64,000 bases of DNA from Gnetum montanum (GCA_015680685.1 MNCI01006012.1:70457-134456); one strand, 5' to 3'. Positions 22,604 through 34,949 are shown, counted from the stretch's first letter. Notes: a model not told the origin generated them from the sequence alone. Numbers and translations are program-made.

Positions 22604-25600
22604 CTACAAATAAATTAGAAGACTTCCAGGATCAAATAATTTCTTGAGAAGGTTTTCTACACAGATCCAATTAGACATAGTGTGAGTAAGCATTATGGTA
22701 TAGATCCTTGGCAAAATTTGGTTTGAAGGAGGCCCAAAGGAATTTGATATGGAGGAAGAGGCATGAGCAGGGTTGTTAACTACGGGTGTAGGTGAATGCT
22801 TAGGTAGACTATGAGGTTGAAAGAAATGTCTTTTCTTTGATAAAGTATTTGACCCCTCTAATTGATGATTGGATTGAAAATTTATAGCCCTCATAGCATT
22901 GTGTTGTTGCAGTTGAGTGGGTAGTTCACCTTGCATTGGTGGAGTAGGCAATAGCTATGCAACTAGAGGAGGAGTATGTGCAAGGATAAGAGAAGGATAA
23001 GGATAAGAGGTGATATCCCTTCTTTCATGTGGAAAATGAGCTCAGTAATAATATAAAGGGTGGTAGTGAGGCTAGAAATTAGAAACATGATTGGAGGAGT
23101 CACATGAAGACATGGGCTATTGCACTTAATAACCATATGGATTAGGCTACCGGTGAGGGTACTATTGTCTAGATGGTGTTAGAACCCATGATTGTGGTTG
23201 TTTCCATTGTTGATACTATTCATATGGTTGCAATGAAGCTCCACTTAGATAATATGGTTATTATTGGTGGAACTACCTAATATTACCTTAAGGATAAGGT
23301 AACCTTCTGGATGTCTACCTTTGTGTAAGTTATGGATGTAAGCCATACACCCCAAACTCTTGTAGATGTGACACAACGGGGCAACATGCCTTAGGATGTT
23401 TAAACTAACAGATGTCACATCCATGATCATCATCTGATTCACTATCTACAACCTCTTCTATTGCAGCAATCTTGACCTTACCTTTGTAATATGCATGTTC
23501 AGCTTCCTTGCACCTCCTACGCTCATGCTCACCACTTTGTTCTTTGGACTCCTCAGCAATTTTGAGAAAAAATTGAAATCTATTATCTATTGAGTCCCTT
23601 AACTAATCAACCTTGGTTGTAAGTTCAAATTGGAATTGTTGAAGTGGCAAGGCTTTCTTATGCATCCCTTCATCTAATACAGACTCATCCTCACTATCAC
23701 ATAATTGAATATCCCTCTTGTGGATGGAAGGATCATGATTGTACTCCTTTAAACTTTCTCTTTTTCTTAGTTCATCCTCCTCTTTGGTGACCTACTCTAT
23801 TAACCTTTGTACCTAATGGGCATTTAGTTTTGACAATTACCCTTGGGCATAGACACTAATTTTTTTTCATATTTCATTACAGAGCCCATCTACAATGTGG
23901 CAGAGTTGAGCCTATTGAAAATAACCATGGCTAGGGCATTTGTGCATTATCAACTAATGGAAACATCCAAGGGTTTTTGTGTTTCTTATTTTCAACTGTG
24001 AATTTTCTTCCTTAAGTTGGACACTCCAGAGCATGTTTAATACTTATCATTCAACAACTCAAGCATGGTACTCCATCGTCTAATAGATTCCAGCTCTAAG
24101 GACTAGTACAAGTATTCTGCTTGTTTGATAAGTGTCCTAGGGAAAAACATTAGTTTCTACCACTTGTTCTCTATGTTTTTCTAGGCACATGCATCTTCAA
24201 AAGTTTGAAAATGATTCTGTGGATTACAATTATATCCTTCCTCAAATTAAGGAATATTGTTCATGTCTAATCATTTGATCTGACTATCTTTCACATGCCT
24301 TAAGTTGGACACTCCAGAGTATATTTAATACTTATCATTCAACAACTCAAGCATGGTACTCCATCGTCTAATAGATTCCAGCTCTAAGGACTAGTACAAG
24401 TATTCTGCTCTGATCTGTCTAATATTGTGTTTCTTATTTTCAACTGTGAATTTTCTTCCTTAAGTTGGACACTCCAGAGTATGTTTAATACTTATCATTC
24501 AACAACTCAAGCATGGTACTCCATCGTCTAATAGATTCCAGCTCTAAGGACTAGTACAAGTATTCTGCTTCTTTGATAAGTGTCCTAGGGAAAAACATTA
24601 GTTTCTACCACTTGTTCTCTATGTTTTTCTAGGCACATGCATCTTCAAAAGTTTGAAAATGATTCTGTGGATTACAATTATATCCTTCCTCAAATTAAGG
24701 AATATTGTTCATGTCTAATCATTTGATCTGACTATCTTTCACATGCCTTGTTAGAATTCTAAGTACCTCTGTGATGTTAAGCATACTTTAGGTAGCAAAT
24801 AGAGGCTCATTGAGGCCTTAATCATGGTGCCTATGATGCTCTATACTACCCCTTCATTCATGGACATGTGCCTCTCTTGAACATTTATGCCCTTGATTTT
24901 GTCTATCCTAACGGTCCCTTTGGTTATTTTAATCCCATTAGTCATTTCATTCATTTTGATCACCTCCATTACAATCTCACATTCTATGATCACAATTAGA
25001 GCTATAAGAAGATGATGATGATGAAGGGTAAGAGGAAGGAGAATCAACACCATCATAGTGCCTAATACCACCTACTTGGTGATCGCAACCATGATCAAAA
25101 TCATGCTTCTTGTCTACATCCCGATCTTGACTTACACCTCTAGATCCTTCGTTGTCATTATATCCCTTGTTACCAAAATTAGAATTGTGAATTGTGAAGT
25201 GCAAATTCTAATTTTGACCTTCATCATTGAATTCAAAGAGAGGAGTTTCTTTGAATGAAAAACTCCCAAATAAGGGTTCCCCTCTAGCTTACTGGCATAG
25301 TAGGAATGGGCAATCATTAAGTTCTTTTCACTTAGAAAATTCATAGTGCTACTCTAGTTGCCAATCCTACAAACACTGTGATTCAATGGAATGATAATCC
25401 ATATCATTTTCATCATCCACAATATACTCCCCATTGTGATCTTGAAGACCATATCATGCAAGAGTTTGATAGAGCATTGCAAGAGTAGCACGATCAGGCA
25501 ACAACACAATGTTACCCTCCATGTCACACCATTGTAACTATTCATCCTAGTGTAGGATAAAGGTGAAGTTTGACACATACTCATTAGGATGAGTATATAT

Positions 25601-25681
25601 AATTCAATACTATTGGGGCTTTGACAAATTAACTCTTTCAACCTTGGGTAGAGAAGTGCTCCTGTAGTGAATAAAAATCAT
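22604..25681 (-). pseudogene. Broken gag of element B with an internal duplication
   Basis: Start at 25681 (MIFIHYRSTSLPKVERVNL) is placed by similarity to gag of D. An N-terminal domain of the D type follows (NEYVSNFTFI, EGNIVLLPDRAT). The zinc-knuckle-like C-D-I-C sits near 23415-23428. The C-terminal piece 22951-22604 is proline-, serine- and histidine-rich. The middle contains three near-identical copies of a 109-bp core (24013, 24301, 24461), so the region is longer than in D or C. Stops throughout. Confidence 0.75.
23977..24749. repeat. Near-identical 325-bp duplication with a partial third copy
   Basis: 23977-24301 and 24425-24749 match almost perfectly at an offset of 448 bp; between them 24301-24409 repeats the part 24013-24121 again. 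Given how decayed the rest of B is, the near identity means a late event or an assembly error. Confidence 0.85.
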
Positions 25682-25797
25682 AGTGTTTTCTGAGAATTTT
25701 TGTCATAATTGTGAAATAAGATATGACTCTAAGGTTCATTACAACAATTTAAATACTTTTCACTGGATCGTAGAGAGCACACAAAATAAAAAAAATG

Positions 25798-25815
25798 TTC
25801 CTAGAAACAACGCCA
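25798..25815 (-). promoter_or_regulatory. Primer-binding site of element B
   Basis: Minus strand TGGCGTTGTTTCTAGGAA, 12 of 18 matches to the tRNA-Asp complement, one base from the LTR edge. Confidence 0.65.
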
Positions 25816-25816
25816 A

Positions 25817-26108
25817 TGATGAGTGACGAGGTACCCCTATGCCCAACCATACAAATCACTAAGAAATTACGCGCAATCTGGTAAAATTTTGTGGACCTAT
25901 AGCTATCCCATACACTAGTTTCTCTAAGAAGTGAAATGGTGTTAAGAATGTTTGTTGTCTTCCAAACTACACTTATGAGGCTTCAGGATATGGTTTAAGT
26001 GTAATTGAAGCATATGAATTTTTTTCATTTTATATTTTATGGATGTAATCACCTACAACAAGAATAAAGAGTCAAGTAGATTAAAAGCTAAATTTTCTAT
26101 TTCCTAGC
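25817..26108 (-). repeat. Truncated 5' LTR of element B
   Basis: Aligns with 16123-16415 and then stops abruptly at CCTAGCTA (about 26108); the promoter half and the outer edge are gone. Confidence 0.8.
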
Positions 26109-26680
26109 TAATAATAATAGCATGATAAAAATAAAATGAAGATATTAAGGAAATAGAAATTTAACTTCAGTCATTAATCCACACATATTGGTAACTTTAC
26201 CATCTCAGACCAATCATGTAAGTGCTCCACTAAACCAAATAAAGTCGTTAAACCAATATCCTTATGAGCCATTCCCATGTTCAACCCATTACTTGGATCA
26301 CTCAAACTCCAATGTAATAGTTCATGAAAATCTCCTACTCCATCCCTACTCATGGCCATGAAGGCCCAAAAGTCTCTCCCTTAGTAAACTTTAGTTACAT
26401 CAATTATTACTTCCATCTAATTCCTAAATCCATCTATTTTTAGGAATCAAAATTTGTAATCATTAATTCAAAATTTGATCATTTTCATCATCTAGTATTC
26501 ATGGTGTTGTAATTTCTATTAGAATTGGGATCAATAAGCATAGATAGAGGGATTGATAGAAGGATTCTAGTAGAGAAAAATCTAAGGCTACCATGCATAT
26601 GTGCATGAATGAAGGAAAACTAAAATAGAATCTTAACTTCTAGATGTTTTGTGGTGTGTTGCCTTAGTTTGATTTCATCA
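26109..26680. other. Unassigned sequence right of truncated B
   Basis: No domain or matching repeat seen. A minus-strand open stretch (26359-26174) has no recognisable motif. Possibly part of A or of another element that removed the end of B. Confidence 0.3.
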
Positions 26681-26689
26681 ATGGTTAGA

Positions 26690-27097
26690 CCATGAAATAA
26701 TCAAGGCTTGATGACACTATTGAAGGTAGGTATGACCTTGCACTTGAAAGAAGAACTTGGAGAGCTATCCCTATTGGGTGGATAAGTAACAATGATGATC
26801 TATGGTAGTGGATCTTTCATAGTATTTAGGACATGCTCACATGTTTCATGAGACAACTAAGTGATGTGGAATATACCCACACTCTCTCTTTTCATTATGC
26901 ATTTTCCATTCATTTTATTAAATGTCTTGTCCATTTTTATATGTGAAAAAAATTTGACGAAGAAAAGCAGAGGATAAGATTGGCCACCTAAGGAGATGAA
27001 CTCATGTTGGATGCTAATGTCTTATTGGTTGCTGGGAATCCATAGGTTTCCCATCAATAGGTTTCACAAGGGCAAGAGAGGCAAGATCCTGCTATGG
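26690..27097 (+). other. Unrecognised coding-like stretch in the 3' region of A, cut by C
   Basis: One frame holds six stops but otherwise protein-like sequence: RYDLALERRTWRAIPIGWIS and KFDEEKQRIRLAT. Element C is inserted in it (duplication TATGG, 27093-27097), and a similar quality of frame continues after 39404 (VSDVKLNFQDDDGYMA). It may be an extra ORF of A after integrase, as found in Tat/Athila elements. No family assigned. Confidence 0.35.
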
Positions 27098-27894
27098 TAA
27101 TGAATCACATTTTTCATTGGCTCCAATGTTGGGTATCCAATGTTATAACCAAGATGCGATGTTAGATATCCAATGTCATAGGGTATATGCCAACCTATAT
27201 AATATAGCACTTGGGCTCACAATTTTCATATCAATTTTTATCATAGTTAGAAAAAATCTTGCATTTTTTTCCTCTAGAGTTAGAATATTTTCTAAGTGCT
27301 TGTAGCAGGAGTCTAAATGTGTACAGATCCTTGTTCGAACACTAATGTACCTAAGCATAGCAGTGTGATGGGAATAAAAATGAACTCTTCTGATAATCCT
27401 TGCAGCACTGAGAATAGATTAATTTTTTCTTTAATTCAATTTAGTTTAATGAATTTAAGTTAAGCAATTAATTTTTAGTTGTTAATGAACACAAGCATGA
27501 CCAATTCAAGCATACAAATAATGCTTGGTAACCCAACAATGCTTAACATTTGGTAGCCCAGCAGCACTATATGTGTTCAAGAAAGCGGGAATGGTACTCG
27601 TGTTAGGGTACCTAGGCTAGTTTAGATCTTATTTTCCATTTTTCATTAGCTTAGTTAAGTTATCTCTTTATTGTCATTAGGAGTAACAGAGAATTAGACA
27701 ACATCATATGCCTCACTTTGGACTAAACCATAAATGACAAAGCTACCACTAGTCCAAGTGGGAAGATAGTGAACTATGATCAAAGCCTAATGATCTAGAT
27801 ACCACAACTAGTTCCATCCATGTAATTTAACTAAATCATGTGTGAACACTTGTGATTCATATGATTGGGAATTAGGTTACCTTGTCGCTCATCA
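27098..27894 (+). repeat. 5' LTR of element C
   Basis: TAATGAATCACATTTTTCAT (first G mutated to A) to GCTCATCA. Similar throughout to 38603-39399. TATA region at about 27195-27205 (TATATAATATA). Confidence 0.92.
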
Positions 27895-27895
27895 T

Positions 27896-27911
27896 TAGCA
27901 CTGTTGTCAAG
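27896..27911 (+). promoter_or_regulatory. Primer-binding site of element C, cut by element D
   Basis: TAGCACTGTTGTCAAG; the remaining two bases (GA) lie at 34955-34956, after D. Against the tRNA-Asp complement 12 of 18 match and all differences are transitions. The last five bases are also the target duplication of D. Confidence 0.8.
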
Positions 27912-28728
27912 TGATGAGTGGTGAGGTACCCCTACACTCATCCATAGGAATACAAGCATCTCATGCATGATCCGGTCGAACTCCAAGGACTAAGTGCTTA
28001 AGCACCCTAATGAAACACTTAAGGTTAATCAATCATTGTCTTCCCAGAATTACTTGTATTGTCATGGTTGTATGGGTAAGTAAGCCCGATGTGTATGATT
28101 TTTATGTCTTTTGTCTTTTTAAGGCCTTATACTAAGAGGGAAGGATGAAGAGACTAAATGACTAACTTTAATTAACTAAGTTCTAATTTCCCTAGCATCA
28201 GTATCTATTCCCACATGCCGTACAAACCCTAAACTAGTGCAAAACTACTAGGATTACTAAACACTACTTGTTACTAGGTTACCAAGTGTTACACAGGTGC
28301 TTGAAGTGGTTGTACTAAATGCTGTTAACTCGGAGAGTTAAGGTTTGAGAGAGATTAATTATCTAAGAAATAATTTAAGCATTTATCATTAATTAATTCC
28401 TATTTAGTGTAGTCCATGTACTATAAGGTTTATTAGAAATTTCATCTTTATTGCCGTACACAAATGTGTGCTCAGGGACAATTTGCTCAAATAAATATCC
28501 GTTCACTTTGAGACTCCTACTGCGGGCACATGGAAATTATTCTATCTCTGGAATGGTAAAACTGCCAAAGTTTAGCTAAGGGTCTAGATCTAGATGAGAA
28601 AACAAGGGGAAGTTGCCTCTTATTTATAGAAGTAGTGACAGGCTACGATATCATGTACGTGATATCGTAGGGGCAGACATGATATGGCATTCATGATATC
28701 ACAACCCATGCGATATCACGTCTCATCA
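27912..28728 (-). repeat. 3' LTR of element D
   Basis: TGATGAGTGGTGAGGTACCC to GTCTCATCA. TATA box TATTTATA at 28621-28628 (minus). ATATC palindromes between it and the edge (28640-28720). Confidence 0.92.
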
Positions 28729-30600
28729 TACCCCCATGACTGAATGAAAACTCATCCTCAAGTCCCTTACAAAATATTTGGAAGGTATGGGATTACTGAC
28801 TTGAATGATACTAATGGTGAATGGAATGAAATGTGAATGGATCATCAATACAATACATGACAATAAGAGTCAACACTATACACATTTGACATCCAGCCTT
28901 ATTTGGCAGCTGGAAGAGAAGGGAGAAGAGAGAGAGAAGAAGAAATAAGTCTATTGCTGTCAACACTAAGATTGTGTTTTTTTTTGTCCATCCATAAGTG
29001 CATCATTAGTCTTGTTCCTTGCATAACTGCTTTAGCAGTAGTCCATTCCAAGTGTTTCCTCCAAATCCAATCCATTGTTGTATGATTTCCATCTATACAC
29101 ATAACACAGTCTAATATTAGCAAGGGTAAATGAATCACAATGCATTTAATACCTTGCCTCGGTGTAAGGTCCATTAGCTGAGTTGTGATATGGATAATGT
29201 GGATCTAGAGACATAATACTAGTGGCTACCCAAGGTGTAGGGGCTAGGAGAAAAATCGAAAAAATTGGACCAGGACCCCCATGACTGAGAGTGAACCTTC
29301 GGCAGTAAGAGAATGGCAAAAAAGAAAAGGAACAAGACAAAGGAAGAAAAAGAAATAATGATAATGCCGATAAAATGGATGTCAAAGATGAAGATGAAAA
29401 AAATAAAGGTTGATTTCAAAAAATATTTAAGGAAAAGAAATTAATAGATGCACCAAATAGGAATTCCAGTGGGTCCCCGCCAAAGCAGGCTCATGCCCTT
29501 AATGCCCTGACAATCTCACATTCAAAGAGTCCGTAGGCTTTAGAAATGTCATTTGGAAGCAAGAGCTAAATTCTTAACCACAAGATTTTACCAAAAAGAA
29601 AACAATGCATCCACCAAAATACGGACTATTAATACAACTGACAATGAGGTGTATAATGGAGAAAGAAGGATGGAGAGAAGAGAATNGCAATGAGGTGTAT
29701 AATGGAGAAAGAAGGATGGAGAGAAGAGAATGGAATGGAGTCTCAAGAACAAGGTCATGTACAATCCCTTGTGGATTAATGGTTAATGTGACTTAGTATA
29801 TATCATTCCAAATCTAGCCTCAAAAAAACCACATCCATTGACTTCACACTAATACATTTGGCCAATCCATCCACCTGAAGTAACATGAATGCCTCCGTCA
29901 AAAAGTCACCACCATTCTGACAAGATGAACAAGGAGAAAGTAGGAAGCGAGAAGGGTCTTAGTTAGAGGGAACATGTTTATTTTAGTTCCATAACCAATG
30001 GTTGTATCCCAGGTGATTATTCCATCTAAGGAATGTGCTTTGAGTCCTCACTTTTTTTTAATGTTTTGCATGAGAACCACACCATGCAAAGACTTATTAT
30101 TTTTATAAGCTCAGCTTCCCAATAATGGAGTAATGTTAGAATGGTATGGGAGACTCAAGAATAAAACATCCAAGCACCCAAGAAAATGGCGCACACAAAT
30201 GCATCAAGTTTCCTTGAAGTCACACCCTTTCAATCCTTGAGTCCTTCCTTAGTTTGAGAAATTCCCAGTCACCGATTCATTGATAGTTCTTATTAGTGAG
30301 AAAGGGACTATACAGTTCCAAGCCAAGAGAGACCATAGAAAATTATGGATGAAGTGGACTCATTGCCTGTTATATTAAAAGGACCATACTTTAGTATCAA
30401 CATCATAACTTTAAAGGTAAAAACCAAACATTAGCAATCAATGGAATACAATTCATACCACCATCAGGAGCACTTATTAGGTGATTAATCAAACACACAA
30501 AGAAAATGAAAGAGTATAAATGATGTTGTAAAACAAAAATAAGAAAAGTTAAAGAATTTTGTAAAACAAAAATGTGAAAAATAAAAACTTAAAAAGAAAC
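28729..30600 (-). other. 3' noncoding part of element D
   Basis: Matches parts of the 3' regions of B and C (polypurine tract, AAAACTCATCC, CACACCATGCAAAGACTTATT near 30082). Open stretches 29174-28899 and 29385-29146 have no family motif. A 44-bp duplication around an N lies at 29642-29731. Confidence 0.7.
29642..29731. repeat. 44-bp exact duplication around an N (probable assembly join)
   Basis: 29642-29685 and 29688-29731 are identical, separated by N (29686) and one G; same pattern as at 8130-8237. Confidence 0.85.
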
Positions 30601-30856
30601 TGAGGACCTTGCGTGATTATCATAGGTGGCCATCTCCCCCGTGACTAAGTTGGAAGGGAGAGATCCAAATTAATGAGCACTTGTTTGAATTTTTTAGAAG
30701 TATCCAACTTCTTCCAATTGATGTTTTTAGGTTAAGGGTTGGAAGTTGAAAATGCTCTTGCTCTAGTGTATCTATGCTTTTTATGTGGCCACAAGTTGGT
30801 CCCCCAATTAGTTCCATGCATATTGGTGAGTTTCTCTCTTGATTAGCTATCAACCA

Positions 30857-31640
30857 CTAGGTGTTTTCTTTTTGTGTGGTTGCTACATATAGGAACCTTT
30901 GTATGTTAACCTCTAGTGCACACCAGTTGCATTTAGGCAATGCTGAACATTCTTGTACGCCATCATCCTCTGTATCACTGTATGTGATGCATGGAAATTT
31001 CTTCTTCTCAATCTTCCCACAAGTGTTTTCCTTAGATATTTCCAGGGAAAGATCATGGATTCCTAGGCATGCATTCATAGAAGCTAGCCATGCCCTTCCC
31101 ATTATTATTGGGAAGTCCCCTTTGTCATTGTTGACTTGTATCACTAGAAAATCAGCTGGGTATGACCAACCACACACAATGGTAATGATGTCCTCTACCA
31201 GTTCCAAGGGAATAGTGATGGACTGGTCAGCCAGATCTAAGTGAATATTTCTCTTCATTAGTGGAGGTAGGTTTCAGGCTTTATACATTCCTTGCAATAT
31301 CAAGTTGACTTCGAAACCTAAGTCAAGAAGAGCTTTACGTGGTTCATTCCTAGTGACTTGGAGATAGATTAAGGAACTTCTAGGGTTAGAGAATTTCTTG
31401 GGAATGTGGCCCTCCTTGATCCAGTCAGTGACAGTATGTGTTAACATAACCATATGGGTTGAGATCTATTTTTATTTTGAAGGGAGCTCCAAAGCCTTAA
31501 TTGATGGAGGAACATTTGGAGGGTCAACCACTTGTGGTAGTGAGAGCTTGTTTGGATTGTTGGTTCTAAAGAAAGGTCTTCTTCTTGTATGGTTGTCAGA
31601 ACCAGCAATGAGTTGAAGGTTTAAAGCTCTCATAGCATTG
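30857..31640 (-). pseudogene. Retropepsin remnant of element D
   Basis: The active-site strand is KALLDLGFEVNLI (about 31345-31305), with aspartate and glycine kept and leucine between them. Open piece 31258-30857 (133 residues) covers the rest, with the flap region and KGDFPIIMGRAWLASMNACL (about 31117-31060). A frame break at about 31262 separates the two. After residue 133 there is no RT; the next sequence matches the 3' noncoding part of B, so the junction of the pol deletion is near 30850-30600. Confidence 0.85.
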
Positions 31641-33982
31641 GGTTGCTACAGTTGAATGGGGAGTTCCCCTTGCATCGCTAGATCAGGTGGTAGTGAAGAT
31701 ATCAGTGTAAGAGTAGCGGATGGGTTCGGAGAATGGTATGCATGTGGTGTGTCTCTCCCAGGAGAAGGAGTCCTATAGTACTCTTGAGCTTGGTAGTGAT
31801 GTTTTGGGGTCACGTAACCAACAGAGTCACTTGGAGAGATTGGTTGTTGCATGTAGTAGCCATATGGATTCGATTTCCGATAAGGGTATTGTTGCCTTGG
31901 CGGTGGCATCCCCCATGACTATGGGTATTTCCACTGCTGGTGTTGTTCAATAGGTTGTGGTGGAGTTCCATTTGGATAATATGTTAATGGTTGATGGAAC
32001 TACCTTGGGTTACCTTGGGGATAAGGTAACCAATGGGGTGCTTGCCATTTGTTAAGTCTTCGATTGAGTGCATACACCCCAGACTCTTGTAGATGTGAGA
32101 TTATTGGGAAACATCCCTTAAGATGGTCACATTGGCATATCTCACATCCACCATCATTTTCTGCATCCAAATCCACAACCTCTTTAGTGATAACCATTTT
32201 ACCCTTACCTTTGTTATGTGCATGGTCTAAATCCCTCTTCTTTTTTCTATCATGATCACTACTTTGCTCCTTAGAATCCTCTACGATTTTTAGAACAGTT
32301 TCAAATCTACTATCTAAGGAGTCCCACATTTGATCTACCTTTGCTGACACTTCTATTGTTAATTTTTGAAGTCGAAATGTTTTCCTATTCACCATCTCTT
32401 CGAGTGGTGACTCATCCTCCTCGTCACAGAATCTCACTCCCCTTTTTTGGAGGGAAGGATCGCAGTTATACTCTTTTGCACTTTCTCTCTTTCATAGCTC
32501 TCCTTCTTCCGTAGCTACTTTCTCCAACAATCTGTGAACCTAATGGGACCTAAGTTCTAATAATCTCCCTTGGTCATATGTTCCAAGGATTCTCCTGGTT
32601 TCATGCCAAAGCCCATCTACAAGATGGCGTAGTTGATTCCGTTGTGCATAACCATGGCCCAAGCAACGATGTAGCAATGCATAGCATCAGCCCATGGTAG
32701 CATCCAATGGTTCATGAGTTCCATGCTTCCAACCTTGGATCTTTTTTTGCAAGTTGGACACCTAGGAGTACGTTTGATATTTATTGTTAAATAGTTCTAG
32801 CATCGTACTCCACCTTCGAATGGATTCATGTTCTAAGGACCAGTACCAACTTTCTACTTCTTTTATCAGTGTACTTGGAAATAACTTTAATTTTTTCTAG
32901 TTATTCTCAATGTTCTACAAGGCACAGGAATCATGAAATGCCTATAAGTGATTCTAAGGATCAGCATTGTTTCCCCCCTCAAATTGTGGGGTGTTATTCA
33001 TGTCTAGTCTCTTGATCCTACTATCTTTTTGGTGCCTTTTAGGTATTCTAATGGCCTCTATAATGTCTAACATGCTTTGGGTTGCAAGTAGGGTTTCTTT
33101 ATGGTCATTTCTTTCATGGTTTCTATGATGTCTATGTGGTTCCCTACTTTCCCTTCTTCCATGCCGTGATTCCCTAGAATGCCCTCATCCTTGCTCTTAA
33201 CTCTCTCACCGAGGTTTCTCATGTTGCTTACCCTTATCCTCACAATGAGGTTCCTTATGACTATGTTTTGATCTTGAAGGAGAGGGTGAATGTGATGATG
33301 AAGGTGAAGAAGAAGGAGAAACATCAACATGACAATGTTTCCTACCTTCTCTTCAGTGATCTTGACCCCGATCGTGATGATGATCGGAATGCCTACCCTG
33401 ATCTTGTGTTTGTGTTCCCTCATTGAACACTTGGTGTTCATGGGGATCAGAACTAGTGTTGTGTATCATGGAGTGTAGGTTTTGATACACCACCTCCTCA
33501 CCATCATTAGGAGGAGGAACATCATTTTGTGGAGAACCTATTGAGATAAGTCCACCACCCTTAATTTCGCTTATGATGGGCGAAGCATTATGGGGTCCTT
33601 TGCCCTTCAATGATGTATAGTAACTCTCATGTCACAAGTCCCATTGACATTGGGCTTCTGTGGGATGGTAGTCCCTTGAGTTGTAATCACATGCAACATA
33701 CTAAGTATATAATTGTGACATGCCAATTCGTGCAAGGGCACGAAGGAGCATGTTGGGGGCTGCTCTATATGGAGGCAATACTATGTTACTCTCCAAGTCT
33801 CTCCAACATAGTTGTTCATATTGATGGAAGACAAAGGTAAAGTTGGGTATATATTCATCATGATGAATATATACCACACTGAATTGTTGAGGAACTAACA
33901 GTTCTTAGTTATGTGTGTTGCGTCGTCGACTATCTCTTGTGTTATCCTTAGGTGGTGAAGTGCTTTTGTTCGAAGAAGACAT
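31640..33982 (-). pseudogene. Broken gag of element D
   Basis: Start 33982 (MSSSNKSTSPPKDNTRDSRR). Order of parts: basic N-terminus, the NEYIPNFTF-like domain shared with B, a charged linker rich in His, Arg, Asp and Glu (33610-33067), capsid remnants (33060-32440), then open piece 32437-32000 with a coiled-coil-like part and the C-E-I-C zinc-binding start near 32140, and a proline/tyrosine-rich tail (31909-31646). Stops between parts. Best used as the reference copy for this gag family in the window. Confidence 0.8.
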
Positions 33983-34115
33983 TTTAGTGATATTCAGTGT
34001 GTTGTTTATCATTTTGTTATTAATTTTTTTTTGTTTGATCAATCCTAAGGGTTCATTATAGCTCCCAAAAATATGAATGGTTTCCTATGCTCTACGTAGC
34101 ACAGAAAGAACTAAG

Positions 34116-34133
34116 TCCCCAGCAATGGTGCCA
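34116..34133 (-). promoter_or_regulatory. Primer-binding site of element D (tRNA-Asp)
   Basis: Minus strand TGGCACCATTGCTGGGGA; 15 of 18 match the tRNA-Asp complement and the three differences are exactly its three CpG positions, changed to CpA or TpG. Confidence 0.88.
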
Positions 34134-34134
34134 A

Positions 34135-34949
34135 TGATGAGTGGCGAGGTACCCCTACATTCAACCATATGAATACGAGCGTCTCACACGTGAACTGGTC
34201 GAACTCCAAGGACTACGTGCTTATGCTCCCTAATGAAACACTTAAGGTTAATCAATCGTTGTCTTCCTAGACTTACTTGTATTGTCATGGTTGTATGGTT
34301 AAGTAAGCTTGAGGTGTATGATATTTGTCTTTTTTCTTTTTAACACCTTATGCTAAGAGGGAAGGGTGAAGAGACTAAATGAATAAATTTAATTAAATAA
34401 TTTATAATTGCCCTAGCATCAGTGTCCATTCACACTTGCCATACACACCCTGAACTAGTGCAATGCTATTGAGATTACCAAATGCTACTCGTTACTGGGT
34501 TACCAAGCGTTACACACGTGCTCGAAGTGGTCGTACTGAATGCACTTAACTAGGAGAGTTAAGGGTTGAGAGAGATTAATTATCTAAGAAATAATTTAAG
34601 CATTTAACATTAATTAATTCCTATTTAGCTTAGTCCATGTACTACGAGGTTTATCAGAAAGTTCATCTTTATTGTCGTACACAAATATGTGCTTAGGTAC
34701 AATTTTCTTGAATAAAGATCCGTTCACTTTGAGACTCCTACTGCGGGCACATGGAATTTATTCTATCTCTGGAATGGTAAAACTACTATAGTTTAGCTAA
34801 GGGTCTAGATCTAGATGTGAAAATAAGGGGAATCTAACTCTTATTTATAGAACTAGCGACGGGCTACGATATCACGTACGCGATATCGCAGGGGCAGATG
34901 CAATATCGTGTATGCGATATCGTGGCCCATGTGATATTCCATCTCATCA
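34135..34949 (-). repeat. 5' LTR of element D
   Basis: TGATGAGTGGCGAGGTACCC to CATCTCATCA. TATA box TATTTATA at 34842-34849 (minus). A 22-bp near-perfect palindrome starting CGATATCACG lies at 34867-34888 and a second one follows at about 34899-34925. Confidence 0.92.

Larger units (their letters stand above)
16123..26108 (-). mobile_element. Element B: gag-pol Ty3/gypsy (Tat/Athila-like) retrotransposon
   Basis: Minus-strand element inside A. 3' LTR at 16123-16986, long 3' noncoding part with a tandem repeat, integrase, RNase H, RT, protease and gag in reverse order, a tRNA-Asp-type primer site (25798-25815) and a truncated 5' LTR (25817-26108). It is the only member of the E/B/C/D family in this window with every pol domain recognisable, so it represents the possible autonomous partner. 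The lost right end means no target duplication can be read. Confidence 0.85.
27912..34949 (-). mobile_element. Element D: gag-protease, non-autonomous Ty3/gypsy element
   Basis: LTRs of 817 bp (27912-28728) and 815 bp (34135-34949), flanked by TCAAG (27907-27911) and CCGAG (34950-34954), a 5-bp duplication with two transitions and otherwise equal. Primer site 34116-34133, gag 33982 to about 31640, protease to 30857, then 3' noncoding sequence and the polypurine tract CATGGGGGTA beside the left LTR. RT, RNase H and integrase are missing although the flanking parts match B, so D looks like an internal-deletion derivative. Confidence 0.92.

Noticed and set aside
29146-29385. Open frame with a hydrophobic, signal-like N-terminus (MTSILSALSLFLFLPLSCSF)
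   Set aside because: Lies in the 3' noncoding part of D in A/G-rich sequence; no counterpart frame in B or C, so chance is the simplest explanation.
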